Positions 1 to 10,740 are shown, numbered from the stretch's first letter. The stretch is DNA of 64,000 nucleotides from Natronobeatus ordinarius (GCF_024362485.1 NZ_CP101456.1:1-64000), one strand, 5' to 3'. The notes: generated from the letters alone by a model not told the origin. A program made the numbers and translations.

Positions 1-2
1 TA

Positions 3-955
3 TTACGACAAATGTGAACAGATAATCGGTTTTTCCTTGTCGTAGATTCCAGCTAAAAACACGTATAATAACAGAAGCAGCGTTAGAAGAATGGCTAAAT
101 ATCTAACTATGTGATGTATAGGTGGATTTCAGATTGACTAACTAATAGTGGTTCTAATGGTGACACACCCCTACCTTCTCCGACCCATCTGTTTAAGAAC
201 CTATCAAGAGATGTCAAATCCGTTGCGGACGGGCCAGTTATCATTGGAAGAAATACATTATAGAGGAATGTATGTAACCCTAGGAGAACAACTGAAGGGA
301 CTATTATAGCGGTCATGAAAAACCCTGTCAACTGGTTCCCTGACTTATTATTTGACCTGTATATTATGTCACTATGCCGAACGAAGAACCAATAGCCAAC
401 TAACAAAATCATGGTCATGAAAAGTCTATTGTATGAGATGAAAACTAAAGATACAGAAAGTAATGATATTAAGAGAAGATGCCTGGCTTTGTAGCCACCT
501 TGTCTGGTCACGATTAATAGAATTATGGCAATAGAAAGTAAGAGCATAAATCCATATGCATGTGGCCATAAAGTGAGCTCGCCCGAACCGCTACTCCCAG
601 ATATTAGTTGGGCGGAGAGTAATACACTCGACAAAATCATACTATTAGATATCTTATATATAATTGCAAAAAATAGAACTGAATATGGGAATAGATGAAT
701 TGGAACGAAGAGTAACCCTACCGCATCTAACCCCAAAATCTCCAAGAAGACTGCACCTGTCGTATAAAAACCAGGGATCTGATCTACGTAGATACTGCTT
801 GTCAACGTACCATCCCGTGCAGTCAAATATGACTGTTCTATATGCTTTGGGGAAAAATCATCTACCTTCAGGCCCTTTAACAAATAGCTGATACTCACTG
901 ACGTGAGTGAAATAATTAATGAAATTTTTATCGAAGTTCCCTTCCCAAATTGCAT
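3..955 (-). pseudogene. Multi-pass membrane protein, frameshifted near the C-terminus
   Basis: The open frame 955-107 encodes 282 residues made almost entirely of hydrophobic segments (about seven to eight), starting with a charged MQFGKGTSIK leader. It ends at a TAG at 107-109. A frame shifted by one base stays open from 113 to 3 and encodes another clear membrane segment (RYLAILLTLLLLLYVFLAG), so the gene probably once read through and suffered an indel. Base composition is AT-rich compared with the rest of the window, as in the flippase gene next door. The context suggests a role in surface glycan synthesis such as a polymerase or transferase, but no family motif is recognised. An assembly error could also explain the shift. 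Confidence 0.5.
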
Positions 956-1226
956 TGAAATTCTATATAGGCTTCAACAAACATATGCCCTCTGATCGCG
1001 TTGGCTGCACTGAACCCGGCGATTTTCGGAATCTCACGCTTTGTCAGTACGTTTGACGTTGAAAACGTCGGTCATGAGGATAATTTCGCGGAACTGCGGA
1101 ACCAGTCGCACTTTTGAATGGTACACCGTACGAGCGCTTGATGGCTGAGTTTCTACAAACGACCGCTTGTTTAGCGTTCATCTTCTGCACGGTGATCCTC
1201 ATGGTATCATATCTACCGTTAATGTT

Positions 1227-2690
1227 CTAGGAGAGTGTGTTCACTATCTTTTCCACATCTACTAAACCAAATAAAATGGCTAGCACTCCCCAGACTGCAG
1301 CGCCGAACCCTACGACTGCGAATAACGTAATGAAGCCTGTGATATAACCAGCCGTGGAAAACACGACTAACGACATTACTCCGGTCACGGCAATCGCTTG
1401 CCCAAGTTGGCGAAGTAGCCATTCTACACGGAGGCCAAGTTCTATGTGCATAATGTAGATATTAAAAAGAGCGTAAATTGAAAACGTTATCACGGTCGTT
1501 ATTGCGGCACCAATCACCCCCATCATGGGAATCAAAATCAGGTTTAATCCAAGGTTCAAAACGGCAGTTGTCCCCCTTACAATAGCGCGCTCACGAGCAC
1601 GTCCGAGATAATCTAATCCGTGACTAGTCACCTTCGTTATCGATAACGATACAGCGTAGATCGCAAAGACCTGAACAACTGGAACCGCCCCCGAATAGTC
1701 CGTTCCGAAGATGAGTTCAACAGCCGGTTCAGCGACGAGTATTAGACCAGCAGCTGCTGGAAGGTACAGTAGTAGGCCGTTTGAGAGCGCCATCTCGTAA
1801 ATTCGTGCTGCTCTATCAGCGTTTCCGCTGGCCTTCTGAGAGCCAAAAGTCGGCGAGAGGGTAAATCCCAGCGCACTCATCGGCGTTTCGATAAACTGGA
1901 CGATTTGTTTTCCGAGTGTATAGTACGCAACGCCAACTGGACCAACGAAAAATCCTACAAGAACCGTGTCGATACGCTGATCAATCACGTGAGAAGACTT
2001 CGTGACGGTGAGTGGGGCCGTATACTCCGCAATTCGTCTTCTCAATCCGGGTTCGATTGATGTCGCCTTTGACAGCGAAGTCCCCTTTTTGAAGACGAGG
2101 TACAGACTAGCTACTGCCGCTAATACCATGCTGAGAACGTATCCGGTGAGAGCACCGATCGCTTCGTAACCTAATAGTACAATTACAACAACCAATAATA
2201 ACCGTGAGCCGCTCTTTATTGCGGTAACAGCTGACGACTGTTTAATCTCTTCGAAGCCTTGGAGGGTGAGTTGACCGAATGCGAAGAGAGAACTAAATGC
2301 TATGAACGCACTCCCTATGAGAAGGAATGGGACTAGGTCAGGCTCTCCAAGAAGTGCTGCAATTGAGTGATGAGTGAGAAGTAACCCAATTACAACCACT
2401 ATGATAGTCGTGAGGTTAAGGAGAAACGAGAACCGAAGGATGTGTGGGATTTGCCCAGGATCAGACTCCTTGTATTCCGCGATATAACGGCCAGCAGATC
2501 TATGGACCCCAGATTCTGTTATTAATTGTGCGATGCCGAATATCGACATAGATAAAAATAACAAACCGTACCCATTCGGGGTAAGCATCCGAGTGAGAAA
2601 AACAGTCAAGATCCCACCAGTAAGGACAGTAACAATCTGTGCTCCGAACGCCGCTTTAAACCGGTTGCCTAGCTTTGATGCTAAACTCAT
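1227..2690 (-). CDS. Polysaccharide/lipid-linked oligosaccharide flippase (Wzx/RfbX type)
   Basis: The 487-residue protein has about 12-14 hydrophobic segments and the N-terminal FGAQIVTVLTGG region, followed by TRMLTPNGYGLLFLSMSIFG, typical of the polysaccharide biosynthesis C/Wzx branch of the MVF flippase superfamily. Such proteins move lipid-linked glycans across the membrane. The open frame extends to 2762, but the ATG at 2690 (MSLASKLG) matches where family members usually begin. Neighbours are an asparagine-synthase-like gene and a sugar epimerase, so it probably serves S-layer or exopolysaccharide glycosylation. GC content is lower than the window average, common for horizontally exchanged glycan loci. 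Confidence 0.85.
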   Translation of the reverse strand: MSLASKLGNRFKAAFGAQIVTVLTGGILTVFLTRMLTPNGYGLLFLSMSIFGIAQLITESGVHRSAGRYIAEYKESDPGQIPHILRFSFLLNLTTIIVVVIGLLLTHHSIAALLGEPDLVPFLLIGSAFIAFSSLFAFGQLTLQGFEEIKQSSAVTAIKSGSRLLLVVVIVLLGYEAIGALTGYVLSMVLAAVASLYLVFKKGTSLSKATSIEPGLRRRIAEYTAPLTVTKSSHVIDQRIDTVLVGFFVGPVGVAYYTLGKQIVQFIETPMSALGFTLSPTFGSQKASGNADRAARIYEMALSNGLLLYLPAAAGLILVAEPAVELIFGTDYSGAVPVVQVFAIYAVSLSITKVTSHGLDYLGRARERAIVRGTTAVLNLGLNLILIPMMGVIGAAITTVITFSIYALFNIYIMHIELGLRVEWLLRQLGQAIAVTGVMSLVVFSTAGYITGFITLFAVVGFGAAVWGVLAILFGLVDVEKIVNTLS

Positions 2691-2860
2691 GACATTTGGG
2701 ATATTATAGGTGGTTGTCCACAAATTCGAAACATATGTTGGTGTTTTGTTTAGAAATTGCACATCGGCCGCTCAGAGTCGATTCTTCCAACATCCCCCTC
2801 CAGTTACTCGAAAACCATTTTGTAGCGTCTTCTTGACAGAGGCATCGAAAAACTTGCACA

Positions 2861-4795
2861 TCATTGATTGACTATCTCTGAATGGTTGGAACAGTTTAAA
2901 TTGTCATCTGACGAATTCGAATTCAGCAATGATTGGGTCACTGGGATCGACGTGAACGAAACGAGAGCATACAGATCAGCAAATTTATCGTCTCCATTAA
3001 TATGTCGATCATAAGCGTTCCAGGCGCCCTTCGCATCAATCCATTCGACTATATCTATCATGCTTTCGTGAGTGTTCAAAGTGGTTTCGACGAAATCACG
3101 GTGCCTGATGAGTTCGCTTTGATTCGTCCAAGAACCGTGCGTGTAGTATGGTTTCGGTTTGTTATCGCTCGTAAATTGATCCGCGGCCCAGTTCACGCAC
3201 ATGGCAAGGTATTGAAGAGCGAACGAACGTTTGATGTCAATATTCGTTCCTGCGTGAGCCAGATTGGCAAGATTCACATCAATTTTCTCAACAGACGCAT
3301 TGATCACGTTCTTTCGAAGTCGATACTTGATCGGTAGTTGAGTCATTAACTCTATGAGACGAACGTCGAAAAACGGATTTCGGAACGGTGCCATTTGTTT
3401 CATTACATCGAAGAACAGATGAGTCGCCGGATTTGTGATCGGATAGCATTCACTAAACAGGGCGGCGTCACGAGGGGAACTATAGGTCACTCCGTGGTGG
3501 TCAACGAATCCCTCAGTCTCTGTGATGTTATCCTTGAGAATCGTTTTCAGGTTTGTGTTCAGTTGCAGATATTCGGGCAACGATCCACTAGCCTTCCGGT
3601 TGTGGAATTTTGTTCCAAGATACATCTCGATGAGGTCGCCAACTGTTTCCACTGGCTGCTCTATATACAGTGGAAGCTCCACATCCAGACCTGGTATCGG
3701 GACACCTTTGTATGGTAGATAACTGCGTTTAAACAAAGTGTCGGCGTAATGCCCATTCATCAAAACGTCGCATTCGTTTCTCAGCACGTCTGCGAAGCCG
3801 CTGGCGTGGCCCTGATCGTACCAGCTGATGTAGTTCGAGATTTGCGAGTTGAACTCGAGTGATCGTTCGTGGTAGTCCTCGTCTCGCTCGAGATAGACGA
3901 ACTCGTTCCCCGATATTGCTGCGACCTGGCGAGCGACTTCCATCTCGCGGTTTTCCCAGTCGTTGATGTGATACCCAGTAACTCCCTCATCTTGCAACGC
4001 ACCCATGATCAACCGGGAGTCACTTCCACCACTGAGCAGCACCCCAGTCTCCTTAGCGGAATCGTATCGCTCGGCCACCGCCGACTGAAAGAGTTCGACG
4101 AATCGATCGACGAAATAGTCGAACGACTGGTCGAGCGGCTCGTGAACGGGCCGCCATTGTACATCGACGCTGACTGATCGATCGTCGAGATCGATTTCCG
4201 TGAACGCTCCTGGGTGTCCCCTCTCGACACCATCGATCGGTGTCTTCAGCCCGAGCGACCGTTCGAAGGCGAAATACTCCGCAACATAATCTAAATCGAA
4301 CGAAAGTTCCCCTTCCAGTAGTGAACAGATCGCCTGGATTTGGGTCGAAAAGACGAGTCCGTCGTCGACGAGCGTATAGTGGATCGGACGTGAACCAAGT
4401 CGATCGGTAAAGAACTGAATCGAGTCAGAATCCTGGTCGTAGAGCACACCAACGAAACTCCCGTTGAGGCCGACGATGAACGTTCGACCATGCTCTTCGT
4501 ATAGCCGGGCACAGTACTCGGCCCGAGTGAGATCAGCGGCCCCCTCACGTTTCGAGGTGTACGTCCCGGCGTCGTCGTAGTACCCGTACACCTCTCCCCA
4601 GACCCAGAGGAGTTCCCCCGTCGATTCGACTTCTACGGGCTGTGGCTCAGCGTTGGCAGCATGGGATACAGCTGTGACAAACGCGACCTCGTCGCTGTGT
4701 TCGGTAGACGCTTCATCACCGAAGAAACAGAGCTCGCCAGTAAGCGCTGAAACATCTTGGTCGACATCTCCCACTACGCCCGCGAGGCCTACCAT
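2861..4795 (-). CDS. Asparagine synthase-like protein lacking the glutaminase cysteine
   Basis: The 644-residue protein has an N-terminal Ntn-hydrolase-like domain (residues 1-220, with RTFIVGLNGSFVGVLYD) and a C-terminal ATP-pyrophosphatase domain with the PP-loop SGGSDS at 255-260. Active class II glutamine amidotransferases begin Met-Cys; this one begins MVGLAGVVG, so it should not hydrolyse glutamine and may use ammonia or have another adenylating role. AsnB-like proteins are frequent in archaeal and bacterial glycan clusters, where they may amidate sugar acids; that role is inferred from position between a flippase and an epimerase. Start chosen at the ATG that gives the conserved GLAG opening. 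Confidence 0.8.
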   Translation of the reverse strand: MVGLAGVVGDVDQDVSALTGELCFFGDEASTEHSDEVAFVTAVSHAANAEPQPVEVESTGELLWVWGEVYGYYDDAGTYTSKREGAADLTRAEYCARLYEEHGRTFIVGLNGSFVGVLYDQDSDSIQFFTDRLGSRPIHYTLVDDGLVFSTQIQAICSLLEGELSFDLDYVAEYFAFERSLGLKTPIDGVERGHPGAFTEIDLDDRSVSVDVQWRPVHEPLDQSFDYFVDRFVELFQSAVAERYDSAKETGVLLSGGSDSRLIMGALQDEGVTGYHINDWENREMEVARQVAAISGNEFVYLERDEDYHERSLEFNSQISNYISWYDQGHASGFADVLRNECDVLMNGHYADTLFKRSYLPYKGVPIPGLDVELPLYIEQPVETVGDLIEMYLGTKFHNRKASGSLPEYLQLNTNLKTILKDNITETEGFVDHHGVTYSSPRDAALFSECYPITNPATHLFFDVMKQMAPFRNPFFDVRLIELMTQLPIKYRLRKNVINASVEKIDVNLANLAHAGTNIDIKRSFALQYLAMCVNWAADQFTSDNKPKPYYTHGSWTNQSELIRHRDFVETTLNTHESMIDIVEWIDAKGAWNAYDRHINGDDKFADLYALVSFTSIPVTQSLLNSNSSDDNLNCSNHSEIVNQ

Positions 4796-4904
4796 ACCGG
4801 TGTACTGTCACTACTCCTCAAATATTCGTCGGTTGTGAGCGGCCGTGTCGGCTGACTCTCTTCGTCCGGTGAATTCATTTAGGAGACGTTAGAAATACCA
4901 GCTA

Positions 4905-5867
4905 ATGACTTCCTATCTCGTCACTGGCGTCGCCGGCTTCATCGGCTCGAGTCTCGCTCGCCACCTCCTCGAGCGAGACCACACCGTCTACGGCCTCGAC
5001 AACCTCGAGACGGGCCTCGAGTCGAACCTCGAGGACCTCACCGGGAACTCCAACTTCGAGTTCATAAACGGCGACCTCCGAAACGAAGACGACGTCCGAG
5101 GCGCAGTCGCCGACGCGAGGTACGTCCTCCACCAGGGGGCCGTCCCGTCGGTTCCGCGAAGCGTCGAGGACCCCGTCCTCTCCACCGAAGCCAACTGCAC
5201 GGGCACAGCCAACCTCATCAGCGCCGCCCACGAGGCCGACGTCGAGAAGATCGTCGTCGCCTCCTCGTCGTCCGTCTACGGCCCCACGGAGGTCTCCCCG
5301 AAACGCGAGGATCTCCCAGCGAACCCGGTCTCGCCGTACGCGCTCACGAAGTACTTCACCGAACGGCTCGCCGTCCAGGCCAGCGAGTTCTACGACCTCG
5401 ACTCCGTCGCCCTGCGCTACTTCAACGTCTTCGGCCCCCACCAGAACCCCGAAGGAGACTACGCCGCAGTGATCCCGAAGTTCATCAACCTGATGCTCGA
5501 GGGCGAACAGCCGGTGATCTACGGCGACGGGACCCAGTCGCGAGACTTCACCTACATCGACAACGTGATTCAGGCGAACCTCAACGCAATAGAGTCCGAC
5601 GCGACGGGTGTTGCCCTCAACGCCGGCTGTGGCGACAGTTTCACGATCAACACGCTCGTCGACGAGCTCAACGGCATCCTCGGAACGGAGATCGAGCCGA
5701 TCTACGATGATCCCCGCCCTGGTGACGTCCCCCACTCGAAAGCGGACATCTCGAAGGCACGTGACCTGATCGACTACGAGCCGGCGGTGAGCTTCCGCGA
5801 GGGACTCGAGCGCACCGTCGAACACTTCGCGGACGACCAGACTATCCTCGAGCACGCCGACGACTAA
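4905..5867 (+). CDS. NAD-dependent nucleotide-sugar epimerase/dehydratase (GalE/WbpP-like)
   Basis: The 320-residue protein is an extended short-chain dehydrogenase. It has the NAD-binding motif TGVAGFIG (residues 7-14), an Asp-Asn pair at 32-33, serines at 121-123 and the catalytic YALTK (Tyr145, Lys149). The RYFNVFGPHQNP and YGDGTQSRDF motifs are those of UDP-hexose 4-epimerases acting on UDP-glucose/UDP-GlcNAc type substrates; the exact substrate cannot be read from sequence. It is transcribed away from the flippase/Asn-synthase genes and probably supplies sugar nucleotides to the same pathway. GC is high, unlike the genes at 1-2.7 kb. Confidence 0.9.
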   Translation: MTSYLVTGVAGFIGSSLARHLLERDHTVYGLDNLETGLESNLEDLTGNSNFEFINGDLRNEDDVRGAVADARYVLHQGAVPSVPRSVEDPVLSTEANCTGTANLISAAHEADVEKIVVASSSSVYGPTEVSPKREDLPANPVSPYALTKYFTERLAVQASEFYDLDSVALRYFNVFGPHQNPEGDYAAVIPKFINLMLEGEQPVIYGDGTQSRDFTYIDNVIQANLNAIESDATGVALNAGCGDSFTINTLVDELNGILGTEIEPIYDDPRPGDVPHSKADISKARDLIDYEPAVSFREGLERTVEHFADDQTILEHADD

Positions 5868-6204
5868 CGCACACACGCGACTCGTTCGAGGACCTAACAG
5901 GGAGATCGAAGGCCACGTACAGGGACGGCCTTCGCCGCTTTTTCATCGAATAATCGATTCAAGAGCCGTCCGGCCCGTCCACTCACAATTGCCGCCTGTC
6001 CAACACTCCGGGTGGGATCGAAAGGGGCGGCGCGCTCGAGGTGCGAGACGAAGTCCTCGCGAGCGGAGCGAGCGAGGGATCAGCGAGGCCGAAGGCCTCG
6101 CAGAGTAAGCACTGGAGCGAACGGAGTGAGCGAAGCGCGCAGCGAGTCGCAGCCCTCGAGCGCGTCGGGGCTTTCTGGGTAGTATTCGCTCGAGCGATTC
6201 CCGA
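5868..6204 (+). other. Intergenic stretch, no gene seen
   Basis: No convincing coding frame. A T-rich run (CTTTTT, about 5938) follows the epimerase gene and may end its transcript. From about 6040 to 6165 the sequence is a GC-rich run of degenerate GAGCGA/GGAGTGAGCGAAG repeats on one strand, a low-complexity type often found between haloarchaeal genes. Confidence 0.4.
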
Positions 6205-6468
6205 TTAGTCTTCGTCTCGCTCGAGTTCGCTGACGTCGAGTTCGCCCTCGAGGTACGTCTGGCCCTTCTCGGTCAACTGATACAGGCCAGTGTCGACGGA
6301 TTCTAACAGCCCTGCATCCGTAAGTGCACTACACCGTCTGCTCACGTACTGACGATCGTACTCGATATTCACCGCGAGCACTTTTGGCGAGACTAAGATC
6401 GGGTGCTCGTCGAAAAAGAGCATAATCTCGTAGTCGACAGGAGCCATCCAGGGAACCCGCTCTACCAT
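6205..6468 (-). CDS. Small winged-helix DNA-binding protein (phiH1-repressor-like)
   Basis: This 87-residue protein is a single winged helix: VDYEIMLFFDEH (helix 1), SPKVLAVNIEYDRQYVSRRCSALTD (helices 2-3), then GLLESVDTGLYQLTEKGQTYLEG (wing and last helix). The pattern is that of the haloarchaeal repressor family related to the phiH1 phage repressor and PadR proteins. It is transcribed divergently from the coiled-coil operon at 6702, with a perfect inverted repeat between them, so it probably controls that operon and itself. The second cassette at 15.0 kb has the same layout. ATG at 6468 used; an internal ATG at 6447 is possible. Confidence 0.75.
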   Translation of the reverse strand: MVERVPWMAPVDYEIMLFFDEHPILVSPKVLAVNIEYDRQYVSRRCSALTDAGLLESVDTGLYQLTEKGQTYLEGELDVSELERDED

Positions 6469-6530
6469 CTGTTAGTGAGTTCCCGCCAGCGGTACAGAAA
6501 AGTCAGCACTATCTGTCCAAAGTCTGTATA

Positions 6531-6559
6531 CGAACGTTGTTTTTCTCAGTCAACGTTCG
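6531..6559. promoter_or_regulatory. Inverted repeat, candidate operator
   Basis: Perfect 9-bp arms CGAACGTTG and CAACGTTCG are separated by 11 bp. The site lies in the 233-bp gap between the divergent winged-helix gene and the coiled-coil operon, where an autoregulating repressor would bind. Binding itself is inference. Confidence 0.5.
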
Positions 6560-6701
6560 TTGTTAAGACTTATGTCAATGGAGTGTATGTTCTTCAGTAC
6601 GGAAGCTATACGTGGCTCTCTAAAGCGCTGAGCCACAGAATAGCGGACTGGTGTTTGCCCCACCAGCCCGCGAGTAGCTCCCGTAACCAGCCTACGGAAG
6701 C

Positions 6702-7139
6702 ATGCCAAACGACGATTCACGGGAACCTAAATCTCCCGACCGAACGCGCGAACCGACGACGAAGACAGAGAACGCAGGCGGACTCACCGACGCAGCCCGC
6801 CTCGAGGCCATCGACCGACTCGCGGCGGCCCTACTCGAGCGGACCCAGAGTGGCGACGAAGACCGGCCCGAGTTCACGCGCCATTGCCGTGAGATTCGGG
6901 CCGAAGTCGAGTGTGCACGGCGGGCGCTGTCCGACGCCGATGGGATGGTGCGGGCTCGAGGCGTCGCGACGACGTCGTGTCTCGGCCCGCATCCGGGGAC
7001 GGTCGTCCGCGGGGGCGAGTGCGGAGGGACAGAGAAGAGAAGGGGTGTGCGTGGCGACGAACTCGACGGAGAAGGTGACGACGAGCCCGACGGGGAGCGT
7101 GACGACGAACCCGACGGAGAGGGTACCGATGAGAACTGA
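6702..7139 (+). CDS. Hypothetical protein, first gene of coiled-coil cassette 1
   Basis: A 145-residue, strongly charged protein with no recognised domain. Residues 30-50 form one amphipathic helix (LTDAARLEAIDRLAAALLER). The C-terminus carries a short acidic repeat (two EPDGE-type units within residues 120-142). Its stop overlaps the ATG of the next gene by 11 bases (7129-7139), so the two are translationally linked. The frame of the downstream gene is also open from 6403, but that upstream part reads like non-coding sequence. It has no visible counterpart in cassette 2, whose leading genes are different. Confidence 0.55.
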   Translation: MPNDDSREPKSPDRTREPTTKTENAGGLTDAARLEAIDRLAAALLERTQSGDEDRPEFTRHCREIRAEVECARRALSDADGMVRARGVATTSCLGPHPGTVVRGGECGGTEKRRGVRGDELDGEGDDEPDGERDDEPDGEGTDEN

Positions 7140-8235
7140 CGGCTCGAGTGTCGACGACGCCGGCGAGTCGATCACCCAGGCCAAGCGCCACGAGTCGATC
7201 ACCCAGGCCAAGCGCCACGAGTCGATCACCCAGGCCCAGCGCCACGAGGGGCGCGCGACCCTCGAGCACCGTCTCGACGCCCTCGAGACCCAGGTCGAGG
7301 GGCTCGAGGAGGAACTCGAGCGGAAAGACGACCGAATCGAGAGCCTCGAGGCCGATCGAGCGCGCCTCACCGAGCGGGTGCGGACGCTCGAGGCGTCGGT
7401 GAGCGACCTCGAGTCCACCACCACCGATCTCGAGTCCACCACCGCGAACCTGGAAGACACGACCACGAGCCTCGAGGACAAAACCACCGATCTCGAGGAC
7501 AAAACCACCGATCTCGAGGACAAAACCACCAACCTCGAGCGCCTGACCGAGGCGACCCGCCGGAAGACCAACGCGACGAAGGCCCGGCTGACGGAGCTCC
7601 AGGCGCGCGAGCTCGAGAAGGGGGCGCACCTGCTCGAGACGAACGTCGACGCCCACGAAGTCGACGTCCCCGACGGTCGCCTCGAGCGCATCACGAAGGC
7701 CGACGGCCGACGGTATTACCGGCTGCCCGAACGCGACGATCCGCTCGCCCGCGGGGGCGACGTAACCTGCGCATATGCAGAACTCCTGCCGATCCAGCAG
7801 CTGGCGCGGATGGACGAGACGATGCTGCGGTCGACGGCGAACGCGCTGCCGACGCGGCTCGCCGCGAAGCTCTGGCGAGCACGGACGGATCCGACGGTCG
7901 GCGACGATCCCTGGACCGACGGCTGCAAGGGCGTCGCCGCCTCGGTGAAAGCGAGCGATCTCAAACACTGGATCCGCAGACAGGAGCCGGGGACGAGCGA
8001 CGCCTACGCCAAGAAGCTCGTCTCGAGGACGATCGACGCGATCCTCGAGCTCTCGAGGAATCGCCTCGCGGTTCGCAAGCGAACCGAGCGAAAGAACGGC
8101 CTCGAGTACACCGAACGCCGGCTCGTCCTCCCGGCGGACGCCGAGATTCCGAGTGAGACAGCAACCACGACCGTGGAGAACACAAGAGCGTCCGGAGACA
8201 GCTGGCGTCCGCGGCTGACCAGGGACAGCGACTAG
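7129..8235 (+). CDS. Coiled-coil protein with conserved C-terminal domain, paralogue 1
   Basis: This 368-residue protein begins with three copies of the nonapeptide ESITQAKRH (residues 13-40). A long coiled coil follows (45-150), including the heptad LEDKTTD repeated several times. The C-terminal domain (157-340) aligns without gaps to residues 97-280 of the protein at 16172, with about 146 of 184 positions identical. That domain contains YYRLPE, LLPIQQLARMDE, LAAKLWRARTDP and a helix-then-basic-strand end (TIDAILELS, NRLAVRKR), which could be a winged helix. I do not recognise the family. The final residues differ from paralogue 2 because of a 1-base indel. Start chosen at ATG 7129, overlapping the preceding stop. 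The divergent repressor-like gene suggests a plasmid or viral origin. Confidence 0.7.
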   Translation: MRTDGSSVDDAGESITQAKRHESITQAKRHESITQAQRHEGRATLEHRLDALETQVEGLEEELERKDDRIESLEADRARLTERVRTLEASVSDLESTTTDLESTTANLEDTTTSLEDKTTDLEDKTTDLEDKTTNLERLTEATRRKTNATKARLTELQARELEKGAHLLETNVDAHEVDVPDGRLERITKADGRRYYRLPERDDPLARGGDVTCAYAELLPIQQLARMDETMLRSTANALPTRLAAKLWRARTDPTVGDDPWTDGCKGVAASVKASDLKHWIRRQEPGTSDAYAKKLVSRTIDAILELSRNRLAVRKRTERKNGLEYTERRLVLPADAEIPSETATTTVENTRASGDSWRPRLTRDSD

Positions 8236-8627
8236 AACCCCACCCTCGAGAGCGGATCACCAGCTCCACAAACCACCCTCAGCACACACGACCGCGGTTG
8301 GGTGGCGGGTCGGCTAGGCGTGGGTCTCTCGCTCGAGTGGTCGTCGGTGGTCATCATGACGGACAGGGTTCGAACGGGGCTCCGAAGACGACGGCTGTCT
8401 CCGGAAGTCCTCGAGGTAGGTCGCTGCTCGAGCGACCCGTTCGACCACCGGCGTCGCCAGCGATCGCCTCGCCGTGCTGGGTGGGTCGCTGTAGATACCA
8501 GCCGTCCCAGCAGTCGATCCGTCCACGAACGAATCCCAGTCGCGCCAGACAGTGTCGGTGGCTACTGGCCCACCATCGCGCCATTTCTGACCCAAGGGCT
8601 TTGTAGGAGAGCGGACAACAGTAGCGT
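8236..8627 (+). other. Non-coding tail of cassette 1; empty site for a MITE
   Basis: No gene seen. The first ~170 bases are homologous to the region after the second coiled-coil gene (17081-17400). At 8315-8316 a single TA occurs in GGTCGGCTAGGCGTGGG, exactly where the second copy carries a 119-bp insertion between two TAs. It is therefore a natural empty site for that element. Confidence 0.6.
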
Positions 8628-8862
8628 ATGCGGACGATCGACGTTCCACCGGACGTATACGACGCTTTGAACGTCCCGGAAGATCAGCGCGAGGACGTCA
8701 TCCGGCGGGAACTGGCGGTGTCGCTGTACCGAGAAGGGATCCTCTCGTTCGGAAAGGCGCGCGAACTCGCCGGGCTGTCACGGCGGGAGTTCCACCGCCT
8801 GCTCGGCGACCGCGAGGTCGATCGTCACTACACCGACGAGGAGCTCGCAGACGACCTCGAGT

Positions 8863-8876
<14 letters not shown>
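8628..8876 (+). CDS. UPF0175 family protein, putative antitoxin
   Basis: An 82-residue protein with the UPF0175 pattern: an N-terminal strand (MRTIDVPPDVYDALNVPED), then RREL.VSLYREGILSFGKARELAGLSRREFHRLLGDR, which is a helix-turn-helix. The family normally sits in front of a DUF3368 PIN-like toxin, as here; the two frames overlap by 14 bases, indicating coupled translation. Expected to bind DNA and neutralise the partner. The toxin gene's 3' end is altered by the TnpB element, so the state of the pair is worth noting. Confidence 0.85.
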
Positions 8877-10611
<1,735 letters not shown>

Positions 10612-10616
10612 CTGTA

Positions 10617-10632
10617 ACCTCACATATGAGGT
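10617..10632. promoter_or_regulatory. Palindrome just upstream of tnpB
   Basis: ACCTCA-CATA-TGAGGT, a 6-bp inverted repeat directly before the tnpB start. It could be a left-end structure of the element or an operator. Confidence 0.4.
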
Positions 10633-10714
10633 ATAGCTTTATAAGTTCTATGACAGGCGTGGGGGAGTCGGACGGTTATCGCTCGTGGTTTGTGTCGTCC
10701 CTTGTCGGCTTCCT

Positions 10715-10734
10715 CCCACGACTGAAGTCGTGGG
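10715..10734. repeat. Terminal hairpin (copy 2) upstream of tnpB
   Basis: The same 20-bp hairpin as at 9362-9381 and in the same orientation, with the same bases following it on the plus strand for a few positions (GGGCTT). No second tnpB frame is associated with it, so it probably marks the end of a lost neighbouring element. Confidence 0.65.
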
Positions 10735-10740
10735 CTTCCG

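Noticed and set aside
4902-5876. Minus-strand frame opposite the epimerase
   Set aside because: Val/Glu/Arg-rich mirror; the epimerase has all SDR catalytic residues.
6403-7128. Upstream extension of the coiled-coil frame
   Set aside because: It reads as Ser/Arg-rich non-coding sequence and crosses the divergent promoter and another gene; ATG 7129 overlaps the preceding stop as in an operon.
6831-7968. Long minus-strand frames opposite coiled-coil gene 1
   Set aside because: Arg/Ser- and Val-rich translations with no motifs, caused by GC-rich codon bias on the plus strand.
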